DNA of 39,567 bases from Actinomycetes bacterium (lineage in GTDB: Bacteria > Actinomycetota > Acidimicrobiia > Acidimicrobiales > Palsa-688), in the NCBI GenBank assembly GCA_021838445.1, contig JAKCDU010000019.1, forward strand, positions 27,504 through 67,070. The letters run 5' to 3'. Shown here in pieces: positions 1 through 9,463 of the stretch (positions are counted from its first letter, which is position 1; every line of letters begins with the position of its first letter). The notes under the pieces were generated by a model, which did not search any database, was not told where the DNA came from, and saw only the letters and a program-made list of their open reading frames with translations. The translations under genes and the position numbers were made by a program.

Positions 1-1216
1 GCGCCCACGAACGCGGCCGCGCCGGGGCGGCGACGGGCACGATGCTGACCTGGTGCCCGTCGGGCACGATGCTGACCTGGTGCCCGTCGGGCACGATGCT
101 GACCTGGTGCCCGTCGGGCACGATGCTCACGTCGGCGTTCGGCCTGGGTCCCGGCGTCGCCCCCGCGGCGGCCGGCGCCGCTGGAGCCGGCTGGCGCCGC
201 TCCTGGGGTGAGCCGGCCCCGGCCGGGGCGACGCCGCCCTGCGCCTGTCGGACCTGGTGGGCCACCTCCGGGGCGCCCATGGCCGCCAGCAGGTCTTCCA
301 GCGGCGCCAGCCAGGCCGACGCCAGCGGCCGGGCGCCGGCGTCGGCGACGGTCAGACTGGCTGCGCAGAGCTCCCACAGCGGGTGCTCGGGGTCCATCAG
401 GACCGACGCCGGGGAACGGTCCGGGACCGGGAAGCGGACCTCGACGGGCTCGCCTCGGCGTTGACGGCCCTGGATGGGGAAGTTGGCCGCGCCGACCACC
501 CGCAGGAACACCAGGGCGAGCGAGTAGCGGTCGGTCCCGGGGCCCGGGTTGGACCCGCGCCCGACCGCCGGGTCGTCCCAGTTGGGGGTCATGGGCCGCC
601 GCCGGGCACCGGCCCCCAAGGGGCTCCCGCCGGGCCCGAACCGCTCGCTGTTGTCACAGTCGATGACTAAGACCTCCGGGCCGCGCTGGAGAGACCACAG
701 CACGTTCTTGGTCGACAGATCGCCGTGGCCCACCGCTGGGTCGGCCGTCTCGAACACGCTCAGCAGCCGGGCCAGGGCGTAGACCAGCCCCACCCGCTCG
801 GGCGCCGCCGGTGGGGGCAGATCCAGCCCGTAGGCGGCCGCCCGGTGCTCGGGATCGGCGGTCAGGTAGCTGAGGGAGGCCAGGCGGCTGTGGCCATCAC
901 GGTGGCGCAGGGCGAACCGGCGCGGGGCGCGCGGCACGAGCAGGCCGACGGCCTCGCCCGACCCGTCCACCACCACCGCGCCGGGCCACGCCGAGGCCGC
1001 CCCCACGATTGCCGCCTCCGCCGACCCGAGGCGACCCGGCCAGGCGACGAGGTCCGCGAGACGGGCCCGGTCCGACGACGCCCGGTAGGCCTTGTACACC
1101 AGGTGGGGCTGGCGGGGCAGTTGGTACACCTGACCCTCGCCACCCTCAGCCAGGAGCTCACCGATCCTCAGATCGGCGACCCCGACGGTGAGGGGAGCGG
1201 GAGCCGGTTGGCTCAC
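1..1216 (-). CDS. Atypical protein kinase, C-terminus beyond left edge (partial)
   Basis: Translated from GTG at 1216, the frame stays open to base 1 (about 405 residues). The N-terminal part looks like a eukaryotic-type kinase fold: glycine-rich loop LLAEGGEGQVY (about residues 19-29), a lysine in LVYKAYR, a catalytic-loop equivalent GHGDLSTKNVLW (around residue 163), and DCD in VLVIDCDNSERF where DFG would stand. The later part is proline/alanine rich and carries perfect VPDGHQVSI repeats, suggesting a linker before a lost C-terminal domain. The GTG overlaps the TGA of the upstream VIT1-like gene (GTGA), which fixes the start and implies translational coupling. Kinase-fold membership is read from motifs; substrate and activity are unknown, and the unusual HGD/DCD motifs could mean altered catalysis. 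Confidence 0.75.
   Translation of the reverse strand, partial: MSQPAPAPLTVGVADLRIGELLAEGGEGQVYQLPRQPHLVYKAYRASSDRARLADLVAWPGRLGSAEAAIVGAASAWPGAVVVDGSGEAVGLLVPRAPRRFALRHRDGHSRLASLSYLTADPEHRAAAYGLDLPPPAAPERVGLVYALARLLSVFETADPAVGHGDLSTKNVLWSLQRGPEVLVIDCDNSERFGPGGSPLGAGARRRPMTPNWDDPAVGRGSNPGPGTDRYSLALVFLRVVGAANFPIQGRQRRGEPVEVRFPVPDRSPASVLMDPEHPLWELCAASLTVADAGARPLASAWLAPLEDLLAAMGAPEVAHQVRQAQGGVAPAGAGSPQERRQPAPAAPAAAGATPGPRPNADVSIVPDGHQVSIVPDGHQVSIVPDGHQVSIVPVAAPARPRSWA
35..127 (-). repeat. 27-bp tandem repeat, three perfect copies plus a partial fourth
   Basis: Perfect copies lie at 35-61, 62-88 and 89-115, followed by a partial copy to about 127. Read on the minus strand in the kinase frame, each unit encodes VPDGHQVSI. 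Identity at every third-codon position indicates recent expansion or homogenisation rather than selection on the protein alone. Confidence 0.9.
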
Positions 1217-1977
1217 GTGGCCTGTACGCCGAGAAGGTGGCCCACTCCGAAAGTGATCCCGGCGGCCAGGGCGGCCACGAGCAGCTGCCGCAGCGCCGTG
1301 CCCACCACGGAGCGTCCGGCCATCGATCCGATGAAAGCGCCGAGCAGGAGGGCCGCGACGGCGCCGATGACGATGGACAGGAGCACCGCTGACGTGCCCC
1401 GGGTGAAGAACCAGGGGAACAGCGGAAGTATGGCCCCGATGGTGAACGACACGAACGAGAAGGCCGCCGCCTTCACGGGCTGACCGGAGTCCTCGGGGTC
1501 TATCCCCAGCTCCAAACGGGCGTGGGTGTCGAGGGCGACGTGCTCGTTGGCCGACAGGATCTGCGCCACCGTCATGGCGTCGTCGGCCGGCACCCCCCGG
1601 GCCCGGTACATGGCCGCCAGCTCCCGCATCTCCGCCTCGGGCTCATCGGCCAGCTCCCGCCGCTCGACGTCGAGCTCCTTCTCGGCCAGCTCCTTCTGGG
1701 CTCTCACCGAGACGAGCTCCCCGGCGGCCATGGAGAACGCCCCGGCGAGCAGCCCGGCCACCCCGGCCAGTCGCACCGTGGAGACGTTGGTGCTGGCGCC
1801 GGCCACGCCGAGGACCAGCGACACATTGGTGATGAGGCCGTCGCCGGCCCCGAGGACCGCGGCGCGCGAGCCCCCGCTCTTGACATCACGGTGGCGGGTG
1901 GTCGAGCTGGGATCCCGGCCGGTCAGCCACATGCGGGCCGCGGTCATCATGGTGGCGGGACGTCTGTCGGTCTGCAC
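1213..1977 (-). CDS. VIT1/CCC1 family membrane protein (iron/manganese transporter-like)
   Basis: About 254 residues. The first hydrophobic segment carries the family signature GAGDGLITNVSLVLGVAGA. Next come a membrane segment ending in AGELVSVRAQKEL, a charged cytosolic stretch (ELDVERRELADEPEAEMRELAAMY), and three C-terminal membrane segments (FVSFTIGAILPLFPWFF, LLSIVIGAVAALLLGAFIG, LLVAALAAGITFGVGHLLG). Family members move Fe2+ or Mn2+ across membranes; the metal here is not readable from sequence. I chose GTG 1977 because a TACTCT box (1989-1984) sits exactly 6 nt before it, the leaderless spacing seen at other genes here; ATG 1950 or 1947 is possible. The stop overlaps the start of the downstream kinase (GTGA). 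Confidence 0.85.
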   Translation of the reverse strand: MQTDRRPATMMTAARMWLTGRDPSSTTRHRDVKSGGSRAAVLGAGDGLITNVSLVLGVAGASTNVSTVRLAGVAGLLAGAFSMAAGELVSVRAQKELAEKELDVERRELADEPEAEMRELAAMYRARGVPADDAMTVAQILSANEHVALDTHARLELGIDPEDSGQPVKAAAFSFVSFTIGAILPLFPWFFTRGTSAVLLSIVIGAVAALLLGAFIGSMAGRSVVGTALRQLLVAALAAGITFGVGHLLGVQAT

Positions 1978-1983
1978 AACCTC

Positions 1984-1989
1984 AGAGTA
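1984..1989 (-). promoter_or_regulatory. Predicted -10 box (TACTCT) for the VIT1-like/kinase operon
   Basis: TACTCT on the minus strand is followed after 6 nt (GAGGTT) by an in-frame GTG at 1977. This is the spacing expected when transcription starts on the start codon. The site is inferred; no clear -35 was identified. Confidence 0.4.
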
Positions 1990-2043
1990 GGAGGTCCGGA
2001 GGACCAAGACGGCACCTCCGTCGGGCTGCGCCATCATCGTGGG

Positions 2044-2565
2044 GTGACCCCCGCCCAAGAGGTGCCCGACGTGGTCGAGCCCGCCCTGGCCGTGCTCTTC
2101 TGCGGGATCAACCCGGGGGTGCGCTCGGGCGAGCTGGCGCAGCATTTCGCCCGGCCCGGTAACCGCTTCTGGAAGGTGCTGCACGGGTCGGGCTTCACCG
2201 ACCGGCTACTCGCCCCGGCCGAGCAGCAGCAGCTCCTGGGGTACCGGCTCGGCATCACCAACCTGGTCGACCGGCCGTCGCGCGCCGCCCGGGACCTCAC
2301 TCCTGACGAGTTGAGGGCGGGGGCCGCCTCCCTCGAGCGGCGCGTCGCCCGTTGGGAGCCCCGCTGGGTGGCGGTGCTCGGGGTGCAGGCCTACCGGACC
2401 GCCTTCGGTCGGCCCCGGGCCGTCGTGGGCCGCCAGGACGAGGGCATCGGGGGCCGGGGGTTGTGGCTCCTGCCCAACCCGAGCGGCCTGCAGGCCCGCT
2501 ATCAGCTGCCCGAGATGGTCGAGCTGTTCGCCGAGCTGCGAGCCGCTGCCTTCCCGCCGCCCTAG
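2044..2565 (+). CDS. mug: G/U(T) mismatch-specific DNA glycosylase, Mug/TDG family
   Basis: 173 residues, normal for Mug. The N-terminal motif VLFCGINPGVRSG matches the GINPG active-site loop of Mug/TDG, whose Asn activates the water that attacks the glycosidic bond. LLPNPSGLQ near the C-terminus matches the NPSGL motif that inserts into DNA and recognises the base opposite. The enzyme removes uracil or thymine mispaired with guanine, useful in a GC-rich genome with many cytosines to deaminate. Start GTG 2044 is preceded at 6 nt by a weak CATCAT box. It is divergent from the VIT1-like gene and convergent with cysQ. Confidence 0.93.
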   Translation: MTPAQEVPDVVEPALAVLFCGINPGVRSGELAQHFARPGNRFWKVLHGSGFTDRLLAPAEQQQLLGYRLGITNLVDRPSRAARDLTPDELRAGAASLERRVARWEPRWVAVLGVQAYRTAFGRPRAVVGRQDEGIGGRGLWLLPNPSGLQARYQLPEMVELFAELRAAAFPPP

Positions 2566-2588
2566 GTGCCCTGGGTGCCCTCGGCCGG

Positions 2589-2604
2589 GGGGCCGTCGGG
2601 CCCC
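2589..2604. terminator. Hairpin between convergent mug and cysQ
   Basis: GGGGCC (2589-2594), loop GTCG, GGCCCC (2599-2604): a perfect 6-bp stem filling the 39-bp gap between two converging genes. No T-tract. A bidirectional terminator role is inferred from position. Confidence 0.5.
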
Positions 2605-3384
2605 TCAGGCCAGGTAGGGCTGGACCGCCTCGAGCAGATCGTGGGCCAGGTCCCGCCGGCACAGAAGCAGGTCCGGCAGGTAGGGGTGCGGGCGGTTGTA
2701 CTCGAGCGGGGACCCGTCGAGGCGGGAGGTGTGGAATCCGGCCGCCTCGAGCACCCCGACGGGAGCGGCCGAGTCCCACTCCCACTGGCCGCCGGCATGC
2801 AGGTAGGCGGCGGCCTCGCCGCGCCGAACCGCCATCGCCTTGGCGCCGGCCGAGCCCATGGGCTGCAGCCGGCCCCCGACGGCCCGGGCCACCGCTGCGG
2901 CGAACTCCGGCGGCCGGCTGTCGCTCACGAGGATGGTGGGCTCCGGGTGCTCACCCCGGCCCGACCCGTCCGCCGCCACCGGGTCGTCGGCGTCCGGGTC
3001 GTCGGTGGCGTGGACCAGGCCGAGGGCGGGCTGGGCCACGGCGGCGGCGGCGATCCCGGTTCCTCGCCTCCAAAGGGCGACGTGCACCGCCCAGTCGGGC
3101 CGGTCGGCCATGCCGTACTCGCGGGTGCCGTCGAGGGGGTCGACGATCCACACCCTCGACGCCGACAGGCGCGCCGGGCTGTCGGCCGACTCCTCGGAGA
3201 GAACGGCGTCGTGGGGGCGCGCCGCGGCCAGGCGGCTCAGGATGAGCTCGTTGGACCTCCGGTCACCTTCCTTGCCGAGCTCCCTGCCGCGGAGCCCGCC
3301 GGCGCGGATCTCCAACAGCAGCCCGCCGGCCTCGGCCGCCACCAGCGCGGCCAGACGGTCGTCGCTCAGCTGGTCGTCGCTCAT
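2605..3384 (-). CDS. cysQ: 3'(2'),5'-bisphosphate nucleotidase CysQ-like
   Basis: 259 residues of the inositol-monophosphatase-like phosphatase fold. The metal site is visible: LSEESAD around residue 67, [13 protein letters not shown] around residues 82-94 and [11 protein letters not shown] around residue 197. CysQ dephosphorylates 3'-phosphoadenosine 5'-phosphate (PAP), the by-product left when PAPS is used, preventing PAP inhibition. The ATG at 3384 overlaps the TGA of cysNC (ATGA), so this is the third gene of cysD-cysNC-cysQ. A general inositol phosphatase is the alternative, but the operon context favours PAP. Confidence 0.92.
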   Translation of the reverse strand: MSDDQLSDDRLAALVAAEAGGLLLEIRAGGLRGRELGKEGDRRSNELILSRLAAARPHDAVLSEESADSPARLSASRVWIVDPLDGTREYGMADRPDWAVHVALWRRGTGIAAAAVAQPALGLVHATDDPDADDPVAADGSGRGEHPEPTILVSDSRPPEFAAAVARAVGGRLQPMGSAGAKAMAVRRGEAAAYLHAGGQWEWDSAAPVGVLEAAGFHTSRLDGSPLEYNRPHPYLPDLLLCRRDLAHDLLEAVQPYLA

Positions 3385-5231
3385 GCCCCGAGGAGGCTGA
3401 CGACCATCTCGGCCATGGCCGACGGTCCTCCGTGGCCGGGGCGCAGGACCAGGTCGGGGATGTCGGGGGCCTCGTAGGGGTCGTCTATCCCGGTGAAACC
3501 GGTGATCTGCCCGGCCCGGGCCCGGGCGTAGAGACCTTTGGGGTCGCGGGCCTCGCAGATGTCGAGGGGGGTGTCCACGAAGATCTCGACGAAGCGCAGG
3601 CCGGCCGCTTCGTGGGCCGAGCGGACCCGGTTGCGGTCGGCCCGGTAGGGCGACACCAGCGAAACGACGGAGACCAGCCCGGCGTCGGCAAACAGCTTGG
3701 CCACCTCACCGACCCGCCTCACGTTCTCGGCCCGGTCGGCGGCCCCGAAACCGAGATCGGCGTTGAGACCGTGGCGGAGGTTGTCCCCGTCGAGCAGGTA
3801 GGCCGCCCGGCCCGACTCGACCAGGAGGCGTTCGACCTCCACGGCCACCGTGGACTTGCCCGACCCGGACAGGCCGGTGAACCACAGCGTGGCCCCGGTG
3901 GCCGAGCGGGTGGCCCGGTCCACCGCGTTCGTGTGCCACGTGACGTTGCTGCTCACCCGGGCCTGCTCGCCGCCGGTGATCATGCCCGCCGCCACGGTGT
4001 TGTTGGTGGTCGGGTCGATCAGGATCAAAGACCCGGTGTAGCGGTTCCGCCGGTAGGGATCGAACATGAGCGGGGCCTGGGTCCGCAGACGCACCCGTCC
4101 GATCTCGTTGAGGTCGAGGCGGTCGGCTCCCTCGTCCCGGTGCAGGGTGTTGACGTCGAGGCGGTACTCGAGCAGCTCCACCTGGGCCATCACCTGACGG
4201 GTCGTGTGGCGCAGCAGGAACCGCGATCCAGGGGTGAGGGTGCTGCGCTCCGAGAACCAGCACACCAGGGCGTCTATGTCCTGGCCCACCGACGGTCGGT
4301 TGTTGGGGCGGCAGATCAGGTCGCCGCGCGACACGTCGATGTCGTCGGTCAGGAGGATGGTCACCGCCTGGGGTGGGAAGGCCTCGGCCACCGGAGCCCC
4401 GCCCGGAGCCCGGATCTCGCTGATGGTCGAGGTGAACCCCGAGGGCAGCACGGCCACCTCATCGCCGGGCTTGAACACCCCACCGGCGACGGTGCCGGCA
4501 TAGCCCCGGTAGTCGTGCAGGTCGGCGTCGGTGCCCGACTGGGGGCGGATGACGTACTGGACCGGGAAGCGGGCGTCGATCAGGTTGCGGTCCGACGCGA
4601 TGTGCACGTTCTCCAGGTGGTGGAGCAACGGCCGGCCGTCGTACCAGCCCATGTTCTGGCTGGCGTCGACGACGTTGTCACCGAGCAGGGCCGACATCGG
4701 TATGAAACTCACGTCGTGCACTTCGAGCTTCATGGCGAAGGCCCGGAAGTCCTCGCGGATCTCCTCGAAGCGGTCCTCGGACCACCTGACCAGGTCCATC
4801 TTGTTGACGCATACCACCAGGTGGGGGATGCCGAGCAACGAGGCGATGAAGGCGTGGCGGCGGGACTGTTCGAGGACTCCCTGGCGGGCGTCGATGAGGA
4901 TGAGGGCCAGGTCGGCCGTCGACGCCCCGGTCACCATGTTCCGGGTGTACTGGATGTGGCCGGGGGTGTCGGCGATGATGAACTTGCGCTTGGGCGTGGC
5001 GAAGTACCGGTAGGCCACGTCGATGGTGATCCCCTGTTCGCGCTCGGCGCGCAGGCCGTCGGTCAGCAGGGCCAGATTGGTGTACTCGTCGCCCCGATCG
5101 CGCGAGGTACGCTCGACGGCCTCGAGTTGGTCGGCGAAGATGGCTTTGGAATCGAACAGCAGCCGGCCGATCAGCGTCGACTTGCCGTCGTCGACGCTTC
5201 CGGCAGTGGCCAGGCGCAGGAGCTCGGACAC
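3381..5231 (-). CDS. cysNC: Bifunctional sulfate adenylyltransferase subunit 1 / adenylylsulfate kinase (CysNC)
   Basis: 616 residues. The N-terminal part is the CysN GTPase: P-loop GSVDDGKST (about residues 11-19), DTPGH (about residue 92) and NKMD, followed by EF-Tu-like beta-barrel domains. The C-terminal part from about residue 440 is APS kinase (CysC), with P-loop GLSGSGKST near residue 451. With CysD, the CysN part uses GTP hydrolysis to drive formation of adenosine 5'-phosphosulfate from sulfate and ATP; the CysC part phosphorylates it to PAPS. The GTG start shares one base with the cysD stop (TAGTG), and the stop overlaps the cysQ ATG. The fusion is common in actinobacteria. Confidence 0.96.
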   Translation of the reverse strand: MSELLRLATAGSVDDGKSTLIGRLLFDSKAIFADQLEAVERTSRDRGDEYTNLALLTDGLRAEREQGITIDVAYRYFATPKRKFIIADTPGHIQYTRNMVTGASTADLALILIDARQGVLEQSRRHAFIASLLGIPHLVVCVNKMDLVRWSEDRFEEIREDFRAFAMKLEVHDVSFIPMSALLGDNVVDASQNMGWYDGRPLLHHLENVHIASDRNLIDARFPVQYVIRPQSGTDADLHDYRGYAGTVAGGVFKPGDEVAVLPSGFTSTISEIRAPGGAPVAEAFPPQAVTILLTDDIDVSRGDLICRPNNRPSVGQDIDALVCWFSERSTLTPGSRFLLRHTTRQVMAQVELLEYRLDVNTLHRDEGADRLDLNEIGRVRLRTQAPLMFDPYRRNRYTGSLILIDPTTNNTVAAGMITGGEQARVSSNVTWHTNAVDRATRSATGATLWFTGLSGSGKSTVAVEVERLLVESGRAAYLLDGDNLRHGLNADLGFGAADRAENVRRVGEVAKLFADAGLVSVVSLVSPYRADRNRVRSAHEAAGLRFVEIFVDTPLDICEARDPKGLYARARAGQITGFTGIDDPYEAPDIPDLVLRPGHGGPSAMAEMVVSLLGA

Positions 5232-6142
5232 TAGAAGTAGCCCTCCTTCTTGCGATCTTCCATCCCCGCCTCGGATATCCGGTCGTCGGCGCGGGTGGCG
5301 CCCCGCTCGGTGAGGCGGGAGCCCGCCACCTCGGCCACCACCGCCTCCACGTCCGCCGCCACCGATTCCACGCAGCCGGTGCAGGTTGCGTCCCCGATGG
5401 TCCGGAACCGGACCATGGCCGTGACCACCTCCTCGGCAGCGTCGACGGTCACGAACGGCGAGACGGCCAGCAGCATCCCGTCGCGCGCGAAGACCTCCCG
5501 CTGGTGGGCAAAGTACAGGTTGGGCAGCTCGATCCCCTCGTCGGCGATGTACTGCCAGATGTCCAGCTCGGTCCAGTTGGACAGCGGGAAGACCCGTATG
5601 TGCTCACCTCGGCGATGGGCCCCGTTGTAGAGGTTCCACAGCTCCGGCCGCTGGTTCTTCGGGTCCCATTGGCCGAACTCGTCACGGAAGGAGAAGACCC
5701 GCTCCTTGGCCCGGGCCTTCTCCTCGTCGCGGCGGGCCCCGCCGAAGACGGCGTCGAAGCCCCCCTCCCGGATGGACCGCAGCAGGGTCACGGTCTGGAG
5801 CCGGTTGCGCGACGCCCGGGGACCGGTGTCTTCGACCACCCGCCCCGCGTCGATGTCGTCCTGGACCGAAGCCACCACCAGGCGGATACCGAGGCGGTCC
5901 ACCACCCGGTCGCGGAACTCGATGACCTCGGGCAGGTTGTGGCCGGTGTCGACGTGCAGGACCGGGAACGGCAGCCGCCCCGGCCAGAAGGCCTTGACCG
6001 CCACGTGGAGCATCACCACCGAATCCTTGCCCCCTGAGAAGAGCAGCACCGGCCGCTCGAAACTGGCGGCTACCTCGCGGAAGATGTGCACCGCCTCGGC
6101 CTCGACGGTGCCCAGATGCGAGAGTTCGTAGCCAACCGACAT
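5231..6142 (-). CDS. cysD: Sulfate adenylyltransferase subunit 2 (CysD)
   Basis: 303 residues, the standard CysD length. The PP-loop [11 protein letters not shown] (about residues 36-46) binds ATP, and the conserved [16 protein letters not shown] and [15 protein letters not shown] stretches are present. CysD performs the adenylyl transfer to sulfate in a complex with the GTPase CysN. It heads the cys operon; ATG 6142 lies 8 nt after a TAATGT box (6156-6151), so the 5' UTR would be only a base or two. A reductive sulfate branch (PAPS reductase, sulfite reductase) is not in the window. Confidence 0.96.
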   Translation of the reverse strand: MSVGYELSHLGTVEAEAVHIFREVAASFERPVLLFSGGKDSVVMLHVAVKAFWPGRLPFPVLHVDTGHNLPEVIEFRDRVVDRLGIRLVVASVQDDIDAGRVVEDTGPRASRNRLQTVTLLRSIREGGFDAVFGGARRDEEKARAKERVFSFRDEFGQWDPKNQRPELWNLYNGAHRRGEHIRVFPLSNWTELDIWQYIADEGIELPNLYFAHQREVFARDGMLLAVSPFVTVDAAEEVVTAMVRFRTIGDATCTGCVESVAADVEAVVAEVAGSRLTERGATRADDRISEAGMEDRKKEGYF

Positions 6143-6150
6143 TCCCTACC

Positions 6151-6156
6151 ACATTA
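6151..6156 (-). promoter_or_regulatory. Predicted -10 box (TAATGT) for cysD-cysNC-cysQ
   Basis: TAATGT sits 8 nt before the cysD ATG in a locally AT-rich pocket. The short distance predicts a near-leaderless mRNA. No convincing -35 or regulator operator was seen. Confidence 0.4.
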
Positions 6157-6231
6157 GTCAGCTTTGAGTCCGCCTGTGTCAGGAGGGGACCCGCTCCCCC
6201 AGGGGCTCGACCCGGGAGCCGCCCCGGGGCG

Positions 6232-9200
6232 TCAGACGTTGCGGCGGTAACGGCCCCCGACTTCGAACAGCGCGTCGGATATCTGGCCGAGAGAGCAGCA
6301 GCGGACCACGTCCATCAACACCGCGAACACGTTCTCCCCGCTCAGCGCCGCCTGCTGGAGGCGGCCCAGGACCTCGGTGCTCTGCTGGGCGTGCCGGCGC
6401 CGGAAGTCGGCGAGGCGCTCGAGCTGGCTCTCCTTCTCCCCCTCGGTGGAACGGGCCAGCTCCAGCTGCTCGGGAATGTCGTCGCCCGCCGGGTTGCGGA
6501 AGGTGTTCACTCCGATGATCGGCAGCGAACCGTCGTGCTTGCGGGCTTCGTAGAGCATGGACTCGTCCTGGATGCGGCCTCGCTGGTAGCCGGTCTCCAT
6601 GGCCCCGAGCACCCCTCCCCGGTCGCTCAGACGTTCCAGTTCGGCCAGGACCGCCTCTTCCACCAGATCGGTCAGCTCCTCCACGATGAAGCTGCCCTGC
6701 AGGGGGTTCTCGTTGAAGGCCAGGCCCCACTCCCGGTTGATGATCATCTGAATGGCCAGGGCCCGCCGGACCGACTCGGTGGTGGGCGTGGTGACGGCTT
6801 CGTCGTAGGCGTTGGTGTGGAGGCTGTTGGCGTTGTCGTAGATGGCGCACAGAGCCTGCAGCGTGGTGCGGATGTCGTTGAACGACATCTCCTGGGCGTG
6901 CAGCGACCGACCCGAGGTCTGGATGTGGTACTTCAGCCGCTGCGAGCGGGCATTGGCCCCGTAGCGGTCCCGCATGGCGATGGCCCATATGCGCCGGGCG
7001 ACGCGGCCGATGACGGTGTACTCGGGGTCCATGCCGTTGGAGAAGAAGAACGAGAAGTTCGGGGCGAAGTCGTCGATGTCCATGCCCCGGGCCAGGTATG
7101 ACTCCACGTAGGTGAAACCGTTGGCCAGGGTGAAGGCCAGCTGGGAGATGGGGTTGGCTCCGGCCTCGGCTATGTGGTACCCGGAGATGGACACCGAGTA
7201 GAAGTTCCGGACCGAGTTGGCGATGAACCACTCCTGCATGTCGGCCATGACCCGCAGGGAGAACTCGGTGGAGAAGATGCAGGTGTTCTGCCCCTGGTCC
7301 TCTTTCAAGATGTCGGCCTGGACGGTCCCTCGGATCTGCGCCAGGGTCCGAGCCCTGACCGCCGCCGGGTCCTCATCGGGGTGGCGGGCGATCTGGTCGT
7401 CGATGGCCGCGTTGAAGAACATGGCGAGGATCGTCGGGGCCGGACCGTTGATGGTCATCGACACCGAGGTGCTGGGATCGCACAGGTCGAAGCCGCCGTA
7501 GAGGACCTTCATGTCCTCGAGGGTGGCGATGGACACCCCCGAGTTGCCCACCTTCCCGTAGATGTCGGGGCGGCGGTCGGGGTCGAAACCGTAGAGGGTG
7601 ACCGAATCGAACGCCGTCGACAGGCGGGTCGCCGGCTGGCCCTCGGCGAGGTAGTGAAACCTCCGGTTGGTGCGCGCCGCGTCCCCCTCCCCGGCGAACA
7701 TGCGGGCCGGGTCCTCCCCTTCCCGCTTGAGCGGGAAGACCCCGGCGGTGTAGGGGAATCGGCCGGGCAGATTCTCCGAGCGCAGCCAGCGCAGGAGCTC
7801 CCCGTGATCGGTGAAGCGCGGCGTGGCCACCCGCGCCACGACGGTGCCCGACAGCGACTCCCGGGTGTGCCCGCGCAGCTCCCCGGCGGCCTCGTCCCAG
7901 CCGTCGAGCAGCTCCCTGCTGTCCCTGCGCATCTCGGCCTCGACCTGCACCGCCATCTCGTCGAGCGCCGCTCGGTCATCGACCAGCTCGGCTACCTCCC
8001 GCAGCTGCTGGCGCCGTCGGGCGAGGACCGCCTCCCGGCGGGTCTGGTCGTGGTAGGAGCGCACCGCGGCGGCCACGTCGGCCAGGTAGCGGGTGCGATC
8101 GGCGGGGACGATGGAATGACCCCGGGTCGAGGTGCGTCCCTCGACCGGGCTCAGCACCCCTGCGGGCAGCCCCAACTCGCCTCTCAGGAACTGGTAGAGG
8201 GCCGTCACCCCGTCGTCGGCGAAGCGCGAGGCCACCGTCCCGAAGACCGGGAGCTCCTCGAGGGGTACGCCCATGCGGTCGGGGTCGCGGGCCAGGGTCC
8301 GGCGGACATCGCGCAGCGCGTCCTCGCCGCCTCGCCGCTCGAACTTGTTGATGGCGACCGCCGCGGCGTAGTCGAGCATGTCGATCTTCTCCAGCTGCGA
8401 TGCCGAGCCGAACTCCGGGGTCATCACGTACAAGGGGACATCGACGTGGGGCACCACGGCCGAGTCGCCCTGGCCGATCCCCGGCGTCTCGACGATCACC
8501 AGGTCGAACCCGGCCGCCTTGCAGGCCGCCACCGCGTCGTCGAGGCAGGGGGGCATGTCGCTTCCGGAATCGCGGGTGGCAAAGGAACGGAAGAACACCC
8601 GCTCCCCGTTGCCGATCGAGTTCATGCGGATGCGGTCGCCCAGCAGCGCCCCGCCGCCCTTGCGTCGGGTGGGGTCGATGGCCAGCACGGCGATGCGGAG
8701 CTTGTCCTCCTGGTCCAGACGGAAGCGCTGAACCAGCTCATCGGTGAGCGACGATTTGCCGCTGCCTCCGGTGCCGGTCACACCGAGGACCGGCACGTGG
8801 CGCCGTCCGGCGGCCCGGAGCAGCGCGTCCCTCTGGCCGGTCGACAGGCGACCGTTCTCCGCGGTGCTGAGACCCCGGGACAGGGCCCGGGCGTCGCCGC
8901 CGAGCAGCGCCTCGAGCTCGGCGTCGGTGAGGTCGGCCACGCGCCGGTCGCATTCGGCGATGAGCGAGTTGACCATGGCCACCAGCCCCATGGACTGGCC
9001 GTCCTGCGGCGAGAAGAGGCGGGCCACTCCGTAGTCGTGCAACTCGCGGATCTCGCTCGGGGTGATGGTCCCGCCGCCCCCACCGTAGACCCGCACCTCG
9101 GGCCGGCCCTCCTCGCGGAGGCGGTCGACGAGGTAGCGGAAGTACTCCACGTGGCCGCCCTGGTAGGAGCTGACGGCGACCCCCTGGACGTCCTCCTGCA

Positions 9201-9372
9201 CGGCGGCGGTGACGACCTCGTCCACCGAGCGGTTGTGACCGAGGTGGACCACCTCCGCACCCTGGGCTTGGAGCAGCCGGCGCATGATGTTGATCGCCGC
9301 GTCGTGGCCGTCGAAGAGGCTGGCGGCGGTCACGAAGCGCACCGGGTGCGCGGGCCGATGGAGTTCTGTCAC
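6232..9372 (-). CDS. icmF: Fused isobutyryl-CoA mutase IcmF (B12-binding + G-protein chaperone + mutase)
   Basis: 1046 residues, the full three-part IcmF layout. It begins with a cobalamin-binding domain with DGHD at residues 21-24. A MeaB-like GTPase follows, with P-loop GTGGSGKSS at about 200-208 and VIVETPGIGQGDSAVV as its G3 region. The second half is the acyl-CoA mutase TIM barrel (for example FSFFFSNGMDPEYTVIGRVARRIWA and QTSGRSLHAQEM). The enzyme interconverts isobutyryl-CoA and n-butyryl-CoA using adenosylcobalamin; the GTPase part acts in cofactor loading and protection. It lies 91 bp downstream of a branched-chain 2-oxoacid dehydrogenase E1 that can make its substrate. A TAATAT box precedes the GTG by 6 nt, predicting its own leaderless transcript. 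Confidence 0.95.
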   Translation of the reverse strand: MTELHRPAHPVRFVTAASLFDGHDAAINIMRRLLQAQGAEVVHLGHNRSVDEVVTAAVQEDVQGVAVSSYQGGHVEYFRYLVDRLREEGRPEVRVYGGGGGTITPSEIRELHDYGVARLFSPQDGQSMGLVAMVNSLIAECDRRVADLTDAELEALLGGDARALSRGLSTAENGRLSTGQRDALLRAAGRRHVPVLGVTGTGGSGKSSLTDELVQRFRLDQEDKLRIAVLAIDPTRRKGGGALLGDRIRMNSIGNGERVFFRSFATRDSGSDMPPCLDDAVAACKAAGFDLVIVETPGIGQGDSAVVPHVDVPLYVMTPEFGSASQLEKIDMLDYAAAVAINKFERRGGEDALRDVRRTLARDPDRMGVPLEELPVFGTVASRFADDGVTALYQFLRGELGLPAGVLSPVEGRTSTRGHSIVPADRTRYLADVAAAVRSYHDQTRREAVLARRRQQLREVAELVDDRAALDEMAVQVEAEMRRDSRELLDGWDEAAGELRGHTRESLSGTVVARVATPRFTDHGELLRWLRSENLPGRFPYTAGVFPLKREGEDPARMFAGEGDAARTNRRFHYLAEGQPATRLSTAFDSVTLYGFDPDRRPDIYGKVGNSGVSIATLEDMKVLYGGFDLCDPSTSVSMTINGPAPTILAMFFNAAIDDQIARHPDEDPAAVRARTLAQIRGTVQADILKEDQGQNTCIFSTEFSLRVMADMQEWFIANSVRNFYSVSISGYHIAEAGANPISQLAFTLANGFTYVESYLARGMDIDDFAPNFSFFFSNGMDPEYTVIGRVARRIWAIAMRDRYGANARSQRLKYHIQTSGRSLHAQEMSFNDIRTTLQALCAIYDNANSLHTNAYDEAVTTPTTESVRRALAIQMIINREWGLAFNENPLQGSFIVEELTDLVEEAVLAELERLSDRGGVLGAMETGYQRGRIQDESMLYEARKHDGSLPIIGVNTFRNPAGDDIPEQLELARSTEGEKESQLERLADFRRRHAQQSTEVLGRLQQAALSGENVFAVLMDVVRCCSLGQISDALFEVGGRYRRNV

Positions 9373-9378
9373 AGCACC

Positions 9379-9384
9379 ATATTA
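9379..9384 (-). promoter_or_regulatory. Predicted -10 box (TAATAT) for icmF
   Basis: TAATAT on the minus strand with 6 nt to the GTG at 9372. The surrounding bases are a conspicuous AT island in GC-rich DNA. Predicted transcription start coincides with the start codon. Confidence 0.5.
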
Positions 9385-9463
9385 ATAGGACATCCAACTA
9401 TCGGGGGTCCTCGAGTCGGGGTCTCCGGGTGCCGGCCGGGAGGCCGACGCCGGACGGGCGTCC

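Noticed and set aside
35-127. CRISPR-like or minisatellite array at the left edge
   Set aside because: The repeats are directly tandem with no spacers and stay in frame within a coding region.
2352-3245. Arginine/proline-rich 297-residue plus-strand frame
   Set aside because: Composition typical of out-of-frame translation of GC-rich genes; it covers mug and cysQ in the wrong frame or strand.
3432-5234. 600-residue open frame on the plus strand opposite cysNC
   Set aside because: It is the antisense of a certain gene; long antisense frames are common in GC-rich DNA. It has no recognisable motifs.
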